From Gammaproteobacteria bacterium (GTDB lineage: Bacteria; Pseudomonadota; Gammaproteobacteria; SZUA-140), in assembly GCA_015491865.1 (NCBI GenBank), contig WFVD01000020.1:1-64000 (forward strand): a stretch of 64,000 bases of DNA. Reading direction: 5' to 3'. Both the position numbers and the translations under genes were made by a program. Under the pieces are notes generated by a model, which saw nothing but the letters and a program-made list of their open reading frames with translations, was not told the origin of the DNA and made no database searches. This document shows positions 20,301-28,397 of this stretch, piece by piece. Numbering within the stretch: position 1 is the first letter of the stretch; every line of letters begins with the position of its first letter.

Positions 20301-20533
20301 TTTGGCACTGATAACATCGCAGTCGTCAGTGGGTAGGTGACCTGATCTTCAACCACCTGCGGAGCCTGGCCCGGGTATTCAGTAAAAACGATCACCTGCA
20401 CATCAGAAAGATCAGGAATAGCATCGAGAGGCGTCGTCTTTAGCGCCCACAAGCCACTCACAATGATCAGAAAGGTGGCTATCATCACCAGGAATTTCTT
20501 CCTGACCGATAGTTCGATAATACGCTCGATCAT
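17330..20533 (-). CDS. cusA: CusA-type Cu(I)/Ag(I) efflux RND transporter, copy 1
   Basis: 1067 residues, the inner-membrane proton-driven pump of a CusCBA complex. Twelve membrane segments with two large periplasmic loops follow the HME-RND pattern; the proton-relay Asp lies in IGAMVDGAIVMIENAHKHLE. LGSEFMPPLDEGDVLYMPTT and RIDMLSTGIKTPIGIKVSG resemble CusA/SilA more than CzcA, so monovalent copper or silver is the likely substrate. Its ATG overlaps the cusB1 stop by four bases. It is closely related to the copy at 44719 but its C-terminal cytoplasmic region is longer (QEKGAKERNQFAFLTAAEIL). Confidence 0.9.
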   Translation of the reverse strand: MIERIIELSVRKKFLVMIATFLIIVSGLWALKTTPLDAIPDLSDVQVIVFTEYPGQAPQVVEDQVTYPLTTAMLSVPKASVVRGYSFFGYSFVYIIFEDGTDMYWARSRVLESLNYVGDRLPEGTNPALGPDATGVGWIYEYALVDKTGRHDLSQLRSIQDWYLRYPLQTVPGVSEVAALGGYVKQYQVEVDPSALDAYNIPLSKVKRAIQNSNNDVGGKLIEMSETEYMVRGRGYIRSIEDLNDISVGADANGTPIRLEDIAHVHIGPELRRGLAELNGEGEVVGGIVIMRFGENALATIEGVRAKLAELSKGLPEGVEIVTTYDRGALIERAVDNLSEKLIEEFFVVSLVCIIFLLHARSALVAIVALPIGILLAFLAMRWQGLNANIMSLGGIAITIGAMVDGAIVMIENAHKHLERAGNKKGSELTTQERWAATTAAAKEVGPALFFSLLIITSSYLAIFTLQGQEGRLFSPLAFTSTYSMAAAALLAVTLVPLLMGWFIRGKILPEARNPVNRILHFLHTPTLRLAMGWRKLTLIGAIVLLVVTWYPLSKLGSEFMPPLDEGDVLYMPTTFPGISITKAKELLQQTDKILKTFPEVETVFGKVGRSESATDPASLSMMETIARLKPREEWPDPDKKMQTLMSEMDKAIRFPGLANAWTMPIKTRIDMLSTGIKTPIGIKVSGPNLGELARISEEIERAMKTIPETLSAFADRAVGGYFIDFDIDRKRAARYGLTVGDVQKAISSAIGGMNVTYTVEGLERYPVNLRYPRELRDSPESLARVLIPTPSGAQIPLAQVADIVERRGAPVIKSENATPNAWLYVDIKGSDIGGYVALAKKVLADQVEIPPGYTVTWSGQFEYMERATKRLQVVVPATLLLIFLLLYFNFGNISAPLVVLLSVPFALVGGIWLIYWFGFNMSVAVAVGFIALAGVAAEIGVLVLTFIDQEVARRRQEKGAKERNQFAFLTAAEILEGVRVGTSERVRPIVMTAVAVIAGLLPIMFGSGTGSEVMQRIAAPMVGGMVTTTLLSLVVLPVVYGWILQAKERIHQRKNWMKAENNLISE

Positions 20534-21951
20534 GGTTGATTACCCTTCCCTTGACCAGGCAATGAGGTCTCATCCATCGCTTGATTCTTCACTGCCCCTG
20601 CGCTGCCATCAACGCCCTCCTGTGTCGCATCACCAACTGTACCGTCGATCATTTTTGCTGTTGCTTCTCGCAAAGAAGACTCGGAATCGATCAGGAACTG
20701 CGCTGAAACCACCACCTCTTCATCGGCTGCGACCCCTTCGAGAATCTGCGTCTGACCCTCACTGGTAACTCCTACAACCACTTCACGTGGCTCAAACTTG
20801 CCCGGCTCACGCACCACAAAAACCTGCTTACGCGCACCGGAACGGACTATCGCCTGAGCCGGTACCAATACAGTTGGCGCACTACGTACGCTCTTTAATG
20901 TTACATTGGCAAACATCTCAGGTAGCAGCGCGCCATCACTGTTATCAAATTCGAGGCGTACTTTAGCAGTGCGTGTCTTGCGGTCTAGATAGGGGTAGAT
21001 GTAGCTGATATGGCCATGAAACTCACGTCCCGGCACCCCTTCTACCGTAATTTTCGCCGAGTCCCCCTCCTTGATCCAGGGCAGTTCAAATTCAAACACT
21101 TCTGCGTAGACCCACACTTTATTGAGATTGGCGATATGGTATAGCTGAGTCCGGGGTGTCACATATTGCCCAGCCTGCACACCCATTTTGATCACCACAC
21201 CATTAAAAGGCGAGTGAATGTGCGTGACCCGGAAAATCTCACCACGCTGCTCCAGTGCTTCAATCTGATGCTCAGGCATATCCAGTAATTCCAGCCGTAG
21301 ACGTGCTGACTTCACAAGACTCTCCGCACCACGTCGAATATCCTCCAGTGGACTTTCAGCCAGTGTTTTTCGGTTCTTAAGTGCCAGCAGGTACTCTTCC
21401 TGACTCGCTACCATTTGAGGCGAATAGATACTCAGCAACACATCCCCTTTTTTCACCTGGGCACCTGTTTTATCGATCGCTAATGTTTCTACCCACCCAT
21501 CAATTTTAGGGTAGATGCGCGCCAGCTGTGTCTCATCAAAATCGACACGTCCCACGGCCCGCACAATGTGTGACAACGGCCCTTCAGTGGCACGTGCGGT
21601 GCGCACGCCGATATTCTGTACTGTAGTACCATCGATTTTGACTGTGCCAGCCGGTTCATTGCTATCTGCACTATCGTCAGCGTAAACAGGAACATAGTCC
21701 ATTCCCATGCTATCTTTGGCTGGCACGGGTGAGGTCACGCTGGGGTTCATCGCATTTCGGTAGAAAAGTGGCTTACGCTCAGCAACCGCTTGACGCTCAC
21801 CACTGTCGCTCGGCGCAGGCTCACCACCGCCGAAAAGCAGATAGCCACCACCCAACCCCGCGACCAGTGCAACAGCTATCGCCATCGAATTCATATTGTT
21901 ACCCATGGGTTTGTTACTCTCAGGTTTGTTGTTCTCAGACTTGTTATTCAT
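20530..21951 (-). CDS. cusB: CusB-type periplasmic adaptor, copy 1
   Basis: 473 residues, membrane-fusion protein joining CusA to the outer-membrane channel. The N-terminal membrane anchor (SMAIAVALVAGLGGGYLLFG) is followed by one heavy-metal-binding segment, LFYRNAMNPSVTSP…MGMDYVPVY, then lipoyl-like and beta-barrel domains (SIYSPQMVASQEEYLLALKN). The frame is open to a GTG at 21966, but ATG 21951 has GAGGA eight bases before it and gives MNNKSENN, so I chose it; it overlaps the cusC1 end. Compared with copy 2 it has one metal segment instead of two, and its C-terminal tail lacks Met repeats. Confidence 0.9.
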   Translation of the reverse strand: MNNKSENNKPESNKPMGNNMNSMAIAVALVAGLGGGYLLFGGGEPAPSDSGERQAVAERKPLFYRNAMNPSVTSPVPAKDSMGMDYVPVYADDSADSNEPAGTVKIDGTTVQNIGVRTARATEGPLSHIVRAVGRVDFDETQLARIYPKIDGWVETLAIDKTGAQVKKGDVLLSIYSPQMVASQEEYLLALKNRKTLAESPLEDIRRGAESLVKSARLRLELLDMPEHQIEALEQRGEIFRVTHIHSPFNGVVIKMGVQAGQYVTPRTQLYHIANLNKVWVYAEVFEFELPWIKEGDSAKITVEGVPGREFHGHISYIYPYLDRKTRTAKVRLEFDNSDGALLPEMFANVTLKSVRSAPTVLVPAQAIVRSGARKQVFVVREPGKFEPREVVVGVTSEGQTQILEGVAADEEVVVSAQFLIDSESSLREATAKMIDGTVGDATQEGVDGSAGAVKNQAMDETSLPGQGKGNQP

Positions 21952-23239
21952 ATACAGATTCCTCACCCACTGCAGCCACCAGTCGGGCAGCTGCCTGACG
22001 AGCCGAGCTAAGGGCGTTCCAGTATTGTGTTTCGTAGTTATAAAGCGTGATCTGGGCGCGTACTACGTTGAGAAAATCGACCTTATTCACCTGATAACCA
22101 GCTAACATGGAGGATACTGTCTGCTTGGCCTGAGGAATAATCGCTGTCTTAAAAAGCGCTGCCTTTTCGCTACCGCGGCGGTAGTCGGAGAGTGCTCTGC
22201 CGATGGCAGCCTCCACCTGATTAAAAGCGTCGGCCAGCGCATAACGTTGCTGCAGTTGTTCAGCACTGCGTTGATCTACTGCCCGATCCTGCTTCGTTCC
22301 AGTATAGATAGGCAGACTCATACCAAACATCAGAGAGGCCAGGTCGGCACGGGAAGAGCCATTCGGGTTATCACCCTGGCGCACGCCGTAAGCTGCGCCC
22401 AGAGTGAAATCGGGGTAGTAATCCCGCTTAGCGAGTGCCAGCTGTAGCTGCGCCGCTTTCAGTTGCGCTGCTCGCGCTGCCAGTATGGGGCGAACCTCCG
22501 CAGCACGTGCCACCAGCAGCGCCTCATCTCGTGGCGAAGGGAAATCCTCGGCTACTCTGCGGGGTAGCAACAGTGAATCTGTCGCTTTACGGTCGAGCAG
22601 AGTGCTGAGGCGAATCGACTCATTACGGCGCTGCCCTTCCAGTTCTAGCTGCCGATCAAACAGCTTAGAGAGTTCCAACTGTGCCAGCAGAACATCCTGC
22701 TGCAACCCTTTACCAACACTATATTTACTCTCGGCCACTTCGATAAACTGGCGCATCAGCATCTGATTGTTTTCAACAACCTCTAGCGCCCGATCGAGAA
22801 AAAACAGATTCCACCAGACCATTTTCACATCCCGAACCAGAGTCAGCCGCAGCTCTTCCACGCCAAAACCAGCGGCGTTGGCCATCGCTTCCGCTGCATC
22901 CTGGCGCAATCCGAGTTTACCGGGAAAGGGTAACAGCTGGCTGATACCGAGCTGGGTCTGAGTCATCCCCTCCTGAGAAAAAGAGAAGCTATCGACCGGC
23001 AGGTTGAGCAGTTTAAGTGACAACCAAGGGTCAGGCAATGAGCCCATTTGGTCCGGCAGTGCTGCTAACGCCTCGGCGCGGGCACTAATCGCCGCCAGAT
23101 CTGGATTCGCCTCGACGACCTCATCCACTGCTTTCGCTATCGTCAATGGCTCCTCTGCACGTAGTGGCGCGCTAAAAAGCAACATCATGACCACAATAAG
23201 GCGCCATTGTCGGCAGCCGGACATTTCATCTCTTTTCAT
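21944..23239 (-). CDS. cusC: TolC-family outer-membrane channel (CusC-like), copy 1
   Basis: 431 residues from the chosen start. It is the outer-membrane and periplasmic tunnel of the tripartite efflux system. A signal peptide (RLIVVMMLLFSAPLRAEE) precedes two repeats of helical and beta sequence; LGISQLLPFPGKLGLRQDAA and the repeated GYQVNKVDFLNVVRAQITLY are typical. The frame is open to 23410, but that extension would overlap the end of the flavoprotein gene at 23253; ATG 23239, 13 bases after that gene, gives a proper signal peptide (ATG 23224 is also possible). Confidence 0.88.
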   Translation of the reverse strand: MKRDEMSGCRQWRLIVVMMLLFSAPLRAEEPLTIAKAVDEVVEANPDLAAISARAEALAALPDQMGSLPDPWLSLKLLNLPVDSFSFSQEGMTQTQLGISQLLPFPGKLGLRQDAAEAMANAAGFGVEELRLTLVRDVKMVWWNLFFLDRALEVVENNQMLMRQFIEVAESKYSVGKGLQQDVLLAQLELSKLFDRQLELEGQRRNESIRLSTLLDRKATDSLLLPRRVAEDFPSPRDEALLVARAAEVRPILAARAAQLKAAQLQLALAKRDYYPDFTLGAAYGVRQGDNPNGSSRADLASLMFGMSLPIYTGTKQDRAVDQRSAEQLQQRYALADAFNQVEAAIGRALSDYRRGSEKAALFKTAIIPQAKQTVSSMLAGYQVNKVDFLNVVRAQITLYNYETQYWNALSSARQAAARLVAAVGEESVYE

Positions 23240-23252
23240 AAACCTTTTCCAG

Positions 23253-24404
23253 CTAATCATGAACACAACAGTCACCGCGACACCAGATACAGTGGCAATC
23301 AACATGGTCACAGGTAACATCCTTACGATGACTCTCATAACGGCGTCTCGCCCATGGACTGAGTAACCGCTTTGGAAGAGTGAACTGATATTGCCAGCGA
23401 AGTGATTCACGTAGATCTTTCCGCGTAGAGAGGTAGCTAAAAAATCGCGTAAAACTGCGATTACTCGCTAAACTGAATAAAACACGATTGACTACTGCCG
23501 CATCCATCTGCGGTTTTAATTCTCGCTGCCAGAGCCTGTCGTAGTTTTCACCGCTCAACAGGCTTTGGGCAGCCAGCACTCCGGAAGAGATTGCCAGACG
23601 CATGCCAAACCCCCAAAGTGCATCCTGAAAACCCGCCTGTTCACCAACCCGTGGGTGAAGCCCGCTATAGGCAGTGGTCGGAATATGAAAATTACCGCTA
23701 CCGCCATGAGGCTGTGGGTTTTGCATTGTCATGCCTGCCAGACGTTCGAAGGCCGCTACTGTTCTTTCAAGATAGCGCTTTTCCTGCTTGAACCCTGAGA
23801 ACATGCAGGTTTTAACCGTACCCCGGCCATTGGCAACCAGCAGGTAGGCGTAACCTTCGGGCGCTAATTCATTATCACAGATGGCCCAGTAACCATCATC
23901 CATATCGGTGTCAAAGTGATAACCGACCGCAATCGCATCAGCAGCACGTGGACCCGCGGCAAGAATCCCCTCGCCCCTCATTTCGCGTAAGCGGCTGTTG
24001 AAGCGCACATCAACACCAAGGGATTGCGCCTGTTCAAGCAGAGCGCTATCGAGAGTTCCAGGGCCGGGACCGCGCTCAACAAGATAGAAAAGCGGCTCAT
24101 CACTTTTTATGCGGTGCTCATTGCCCACGGGATCATAAATCGTACAGTTATCCCCCGGTGGTGCATTAAAATCTGTCGTAATCCCCTGGCGTTCGAGAAC
24201 CTTGAAGACATCTTCTTTTGTTGTCCAGTTTTCCAGCCCTTGATAATCGCCACCAAAACGGTGTCCCACTTCCCGATGCATTTCATGCACAACAACCTGT
24301 CGCCCCGCTCGTGCAAGCGTAATCGCAGCCGCTAATCCAGCCGGGCCTGCACCCGCAATCTCTACCGGCATTTCAGCATCGGTTCTACTGTTCTGCTCTG
24401 TCAT
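23253..24404 (-). CDS. FAD-dependent oxidoreductase (geranylgeranyl-reductase-like)
   Basis: 383 residues. The N-terminal dinucleotide motif VEIAGAGPAGLAAAITLARA and the later GFQDALWGFGMRLAISSGVL (FAD ribityl-binding region, GD changed) place it in the large FAD/NAD(P) oxidoreductase group that includes geranylgeranyl reductases and lipid desaturating or reducing flavoproteins. The C terminus is Cys/His-rich (CDHVDCHCIWCRGDCC), which is unusual and could bind metal or a cluster. It is between the ferredoxin oxidoreductase genes and cusC1 on the same strand. Its substrate is unknown; low-potential electrons from the neighbouring ferredoxin enzyme are a reasonable source but not shown. Confidence 0.7.
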   Translation of the reverse strand: MTEQNSRTDAEMPVEIAGAGPAGLAAAITLARAGRQVVVHEMHREVGHRFGGDYQGLENWTTKEDVFKVLERQGITTDFNAPPGDNCTIYDPVGNEHRIKSDEPLFYLVERGPGPGTLDSALLEQAQSLGVDVRFNSRLREMRGEGILAAGPRAADAIAVGYHFDTDMDDGYWAICDNELAPEGYAYLLVANGRGTVKTCMFSGFKQEKRYLERTVAAFERLAGMTMQNPQPHGGSGNFHIPTTAYSGLHPRVGEQAGFQDALWGFGMRLAISSGVLAAQSLLSGENYDRLWQRELKPQMDAAVVNRVLFSLASNRSFTRFFSYLSTRKDLRESLRWQYQFTLPKRLLSPWARRRYESHRKDVTCDHVDCHCIWCRGDCCVHD

Positions 24405-24428
24405 CGCTACACCCCTCTTCGCTACTCA

Positions 24429-24554
24429 TTAGTGCTGATGTTTATCATTGTCATCGTCATCCGATTTTCCATGCCCACCATGCATGAACAGCATCATCCC
24501 TGCACAACAAAGCACCAATAAAAGTGCCAACCAGTTTGCAGCTAACCATTCCAT
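24429..24554 (-). CDS. 41-residue membrane peptide with His/Asp tail
   Basis: A short open frame: MEWLAANWLALLLVLCCAGM followed by MLFMHGGHGK and an Asp/His tail. It has one hydrophobic helix and a histidine-containing soluble end. It resembles small DUF2933-type proteins often found in metal-resistance operons. The ribosome binding site is weak (GGGAGAAAAATA before the ATG). It fits exactly between the GltD-like gene and the flavoprotein gene on the same strand, which supports its being real. Confidence 0.6.
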   Translation of the reverse strand: MEWLAANWLALLLVLCCAGMMLFMHGGHGKSDDDDNDKHQH

Positions 24555-24612
24555 TATTTTTCTCCCGGCAACACCGCTCCCTCTTTGCAACAGAGTGGAA
24601 GGGATTTATTAA

Positions 24613-26256
24613 TTAACTCACGTTCCCCATATCGATATGGCCACAGGGACACTCCTCAGCGCAGATACCACACCCTTTGCAGTAGTCATAATCGATCCTG
24701 TAACCACCCGCTATTTTGATCACCGCCGCATCAGGGCAGAAATGCCAGCAGTTATCACATTCAAAGCAGACACCGCAGCTCAGGCAACGTTTCGCTTCAT
24801 GCCTTGCACTATCATCATCGACCAGCCCTTTCACCACCTCTTTGAAGCCGTCCAGCCGTTCTGGATTCATTTCACCTTCAAGGCGAGGCTGTTTGGCGTA
24901 GTAATGCAGCTGCATCTCCCTATAGGTGATTTTTCTTTTTTTATGTTCATCCGGAATAACGGCATCGCCTTTTAGCCTTGCCATCATCGACATCGCTGCC
25001 CGATAACCGCTGCCCACTGCTGCTGCCGCCAGTTTGGATTTACTCACCGCATCACCACCCACCCAGACACCATCCGCCTCTGTCGTTTTCTGTAGCACCT
25101 CCAGCCCTCGCCAGTCACTCTCCTGGCCGATGGCGAAGATCACCAGTTCCGCCGCGACAAACTCCTCGGTACCATCAAATAGTATCGGGTTGAAATTACC
25201 GTGCCGGTCATGCACCCGGTCCACATGGGCAATTTCAATTCCGGAGAGGTGGTCACCACTGCGTACCAGACGATGCACCCCGGCACGATAGATAAGCTGT
25301 ACCCCCTCTGCCTCCGCCTCAACCACCTCGGTTAGTGAGGCGGGCATTTCAGTGCCCAGTTCATGATGGTGTGTGCCGTGCGGATCCTGTGCGCAAATCA
25401 CCGTCACCTCCGCTCCGAGGCGTCGAACACAACGCGCCACATCCATCGCGGTGTTACCACCACCCACGACGGCTACCTGCCTGGGTATCTCCAGCTCTTC
25501 ACCTCGATTCAGGCGGTGAAGAAATTCAAGCCCACTCATGACACTGTGGTTTGATCTCGCCTTCTCGGCTCCGTTGTTATAGGGGTTGAGGCGGGGTTGC
25601 TGAGTACCGATCGCCAGAAAAACGGCATCGTACTGATCAAGCAGATCGCTTTCGCTGACCGCTTCACCTATTCGACTGTTAAGACGCAGCTCAATGCCCA
25701 GTGCGAGAATGGCATCGATCTCGTTCGCCAGCACCGATTTGGGCAGACGATAGTCGGGAATCGCGCTGTGCAGCGTGCCGCCCGCCTCCGCCTGGTCATC
25801 AAAGATCGTCACCGAATAGCCGTGCCGCGCCAGTTGAAAGGCGCAGGAGAGACCGGCCGGGCCAGCGCCAACGATCGCCACCCGCTCTGGCTGCGCATCA
25901 TCACAGAAGGATCTATGACGCCACCCCTGGGCGATGGCCATGTCGCCGAGATAGCGCTCCATCGCGTGGATATTAACGGCGCTATCGAGATGCTTGCGGT
26001 TACAGGCCGATTCACAGGCGTGATAGCAGATGCGTCCCATGGTCGCCGGGAAGGGGTTGCGCTCGGTAAGCTTGTGCCACGCCGCCTGCCACTGCTCTGC
26101 TGAGGCCAGTGCCAGCCACGCCTGAATATCTTCCGAGGCGGGGCAGATCTGGCTACAGGGCGGCCACTTGTTTTGATAAACCGGTTGCTGCGTACGCCAC
26201 TCACCGGTGTGATAGGCGTTACTGCTACCCGGTTCAATTTCGAGTTTAGCTGCCAT
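24613..26256 (-). CDS. GltD-like NAD(P)H:ferredoxin oxidoreductase subunit with C-terminal 2[4Fe-4S] domain
   Basis: 547 residues. The N-terminal helical ferredoxin domain has C34, C38 and C77/C81/C85; next come the FAD motif (VAIVGAGPAGLSCAFQLARH) and NAD(P) motif (VAVVGGGNTAMDVARCVRRL) of the glutamate synthase small-subunit family; the end carries two cluster motifs, CLSCGVCFECDNCWHFCP and YCKGCGICAEECPCG. It probably passes electrons between NAD(P)H and the 2-oxoacid oxidoreductase encoded just upstream. A very strong ribosome binding site (AAAGGAGGTCAC) fixes the ATG at 26256, overlapping the end of the beta-subunit gene by 11 bases; the open frame to 26367 is extra. Confidence 0.88.
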   Translation of the reverse strand: MAAKLEIEPGSSNAYHTGEWRTQQPVYQNKWPPCSQICPASEDIQAWLALASAEQWQAAWHKLTERNPFPATMGRICYHACESACNRKHLDSAVNIHAMERYLGDMAIAQGWRHRSFCDDAQPERVAIVGAGPAGLSCAFQLARHGYSVTIFDDQAEAGGTLHSAIPDYRLPKSVLANEIDAILALGIELRLNSRIGEAVSESDLLDQYDAVFLAIGTQQPRLNPYNNGAEKARSNHSVMSGLEFLHRLNRGEELEIPRQVAVVGGGNTAMDVARCVRRLGAEVTVICAQDPHGTHHHELGTEMPASLTEVVEAEAEGVQLIYRAGVHRLVRSGDHLSGIEIAHVDRVHDRHGNFNPILFDGTEEFVAAELVIFAIGQESDWRGLEVLQKTTEADGVWVGGDAVSKSKLAAAAVGSGYRAAMSMMARLKGDAVIPDEHKKRKITYREMQLHYYAKQPRLEGEMNPERLDGFKEVVKGLVDDDSARHEAKRCLSCGVCFECDNCWHFCPDAAVIKIAGGYRIDYDYCKGCGICAEECPCGHIDMGNVS

Positions 26257-27226
26257 GTGACCTCCTTTCACAGTAACCACCCCGGCCATGGCGTTCGCTC
26301 TGCATCGCACGGTCGGTGTCCCACTCCGTCTCCGCATCAAGCAGACCGTAGCGACGGATACGGGCATCGGCCAGCGCCTGAAGATGGCGCAGCTCTATCG
26401 CACCATTCTTACTGTTAAAAAGATGTTTGAAACGCCCCTGTGGGCGTAGATACTCATCCACCGGCCGTTGCTCAGCGAGACGCATCACGCCGGTCAGTTC
26501 ACCGTGTTCCAGCTCCACCAGTGGAAACAGTCCGGTCTCCACTGCCAGTCGCGAGACGGTTACCGACAGTGCACTGTCATGCACCCACCCCAGCGGACAG
26601 GGTGACAGAACTTGCAAAAAACGCGGCCCCTTAATACCCATCGCCTTCTCCACCTTGGCCTTAAGGTCGGGGAAATAGGCGACCGTTGCAGTGGCCGCAT
26701 ACGGCATATGGTGAGCAGCCATGATCGAGATCACATCCTTTTTTAGCTGATGCTTGCCCTGGCTCAAACGGCCTGGCGGCGAGGTACTGGTGCGCACCGC
26801 GTGCGGTGTTGAGCTGGAGCGCTGCACCCCGGTGTTCATGTAGGCCTCGTTGTCGTAACAGACAAACAGAATGTCGTGACCCCGCTCGATCATGCCGGAG
26901 AGGCACTGCAAACCGATATCAAACGTCCCACCATCCCCCGCCTGAACCACAACGGGGGTCTCTTTTCCACTGATCCGCAGGGCCGCCTCAATACCAGAGG
27001 CGACCGCTGCCGCATTGGCAAAAACAGAGTGGATCCACGGCGCCTGCCAGGCACTCTGTTGATTGTGGGTAGTAAACACCTGCAGACAGCCGGTGGCGTT
27101 GATGTAGATCGCATCGGGGCCGATCAGGTCGCTCACCATGCGGGCAGCCATCGCTTCACCGCAGCCGGAGCAGGCGCGGTGACCGGAGGTAAGCACGTTA
27201 TGACGAAAAGGGTCACGTTTATCCAT
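26246..27226 (-). CDS. porB: 2-oxoacid (pyruvate-type):ferredoxin oxidoreductase, beta subunit
   Basis: 326 residues. It binds thiamine diphosphate and a [4Fe-4S] cluster and carries out the oxidative decarboxylation of a 2-oxoacid to acyl-CoA with reduced ferredoxin. The cluster ligands begin at HRACSGCGEAMAAR; the TPP/Mg motif is GDGGTFDIGLQCLSG…CYDNEAYMNTGVQRS, which is the form seen in pyruvate enzymes. The start at 27226 has GGGAGG seven bases upstream and overlaps the porA stop by eight bases. Confidence 0.93.
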   Translation of the reverse strand: MDKRDPFRHNVLTSGHRACSGCGEAMAARMVSDLIGPDAIYINATGCLQVFTTHNQQSAWQAPWIHSVFANAAAVASGIEAALRISGKETPVVVQAGDGGTFDIGLQCLSGMIERGHDILFVCYDNEAYMNTGVQRSSSTPHAVRTSTSPPGRLSQGKHQLKKDVISIMAAHHMPYAATATVAYFPDLKAKVEKAMGIKGPRFLQVLSPCPLGWVHDSALSVTVSRLAVETGLFPLVELEHGELTGVMRLAEQRPVDEYLRPQGRFKHLFNSKNGAIELRHLQALADARIRRYGLLDAETEWDTDRAMQSERHGRGGYCERRSHGS

Positions 27227-28397
27227 GTTGCACCTCCCCATTAACGCTGTGATCTGGAGCAAAGCGGTTTTGCGTATCTATTTTTTCATCGGCGGCCTGC
27301 TGAAAAATCGCTTCGATCACCGCGGGTGTCAGATCACGTCCGCCCAGCCCACCGATCACACTCTCCACTGGAATCGTCATCTCTGCCTGCTGCAGCGCTG
27401 CACGCAACTCTGCGGCAACAATGCCGCCCGCGCCGATACTGATCGCCTTTTCCAGTACAATAATTCGTTGAGCCACTTTCAGGTGATCAAGCAGCGCCTG
27501 CACAGGGAAAGGACGGAAACAGCGCAGGCGTAACGCACCCACCGCTTTTCCCTGGTCACGTTGCCTGTCTACTGCTTCTGCTACCGCTCCCATTAATGTG
27601 CCCATACAGAGCACCACCGTGGTCGCCCTATCAAGACGGTACCCCTGCACCAGGCCACCGCCAGTGCGCCCAAACCGGGTCTCAAAATCGGCATCAAACG
27701 CCTCTATCACCGCCTGTGCATTTTCCATTGCGTCATGTTGAGCAACGCGGTAGGGCTGATAATTATCCGCTTCACTTGCCCCTCCGAGTGTCATCGGCCT
27801 GGCAGGATCCAGGGTGCGAACAAACTGGAAAGCGGGCAGGTAACCATCGACCTCCGCCTGTGACGGCAACTCTACTGGCTCAAAGGTGTGCGTCAATAAG
27901 AAGCCGTCCATGCAGACCATCACCGGCAGTTCACAAACCTCGGCGATGCGATACGCCTGAATCATCGTATCGACCGCCTCCTGATTACTGCCAACATAGA
28001 GCTGAACCCAACCCGCATCACGAACGGCCATGCTGTCCTGATGGTCTGAGAAAATATTAATCGGTGCGCCTATCGCTCGATTGGCACAGACCATCACTAC
28101 CGGCAGCCGTAAGCCGGCAATGTTATAGAGCACCTCAGTCATTAATAAGAGACCTTGTGAAGCGGTTGCCGTGAATGCGCGTGCGCCAGCAGCGACGGCA
28201 CCCAGTACGATGGACGCGGCACCGAACTCGCTCTCGGCATTGATGAACTCTGCATCCAGTTCACCATTGGCTACATGCTGCGCCAGCCGTTCAATGATAT
28301 GTGTCTGTGGGGTGATGGGGTAAGCAGCCACCACCTGGGGCCGACACAGCCGCACCGCCTCGGCCACCGCTTGTGAACCTTCGAGTAGCTGTTTCAT
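27219..28397 (-). CDS. porA: 2-oxoacid (pyruvate-type):ferredoxin oxidoreductase, alpha subunit
   Basis: 392 residues. The alpha chain holds the pyrimidine-binding and core domains: VVAAYPITPQTHIIERLAQH, NAESEFGAASIVLGAVAAGA, FTATASQGLLLMTEVLYNIA and NIFSDHQDSMAVRDAGWVQL are all typical PorA segments. It overlaps the gamma gene by four bases and the beta gene by eight, so subunits are translationally coupled. Confidence 0.94.
   Translation of the reverse strand: MKQLLEGSQAVAEAVRLCRPQVVAAYPITPQTHIIERLAQHVANGELDAEFINAESEFGAASIVLGAVAAGARAFTATASQGLLLMTEVLYNIAGLRLPVVMVCANRAIGAPINIFSDHQDSMAVRDAGWVQLYVGSNQEAVDTMIQAYRIAEVCELPVMVCMDGFLLTHTFEPVELPSQAEVDGYLPAFQFVRTLDPARPMTLGGASEADNYQPYRVAQHDAMENAQAVIEAFDADFETRFGRTGGGLVQGYRLDRATTVVLCMGTLMGAVAEAVDRQRDQGKAVGALRLRCFRPFPVQALLDHLKVAQRIIVLEKAISIGAGGIVAAELRAALQQAEMTIPVESVIGGLGGRDLTPAVIEAIFQQAADEKIDTQNRFAPDHSVNGEVQHG

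Noticed and set aside
23240-23410. N-terminal extension of cusC1 beginning MNHFAGN
   Set aside because: It overlaps the end of the flavoprotein gene and puts the signal peptide in the middle of the chain; ATG 23239 is consistent with export.
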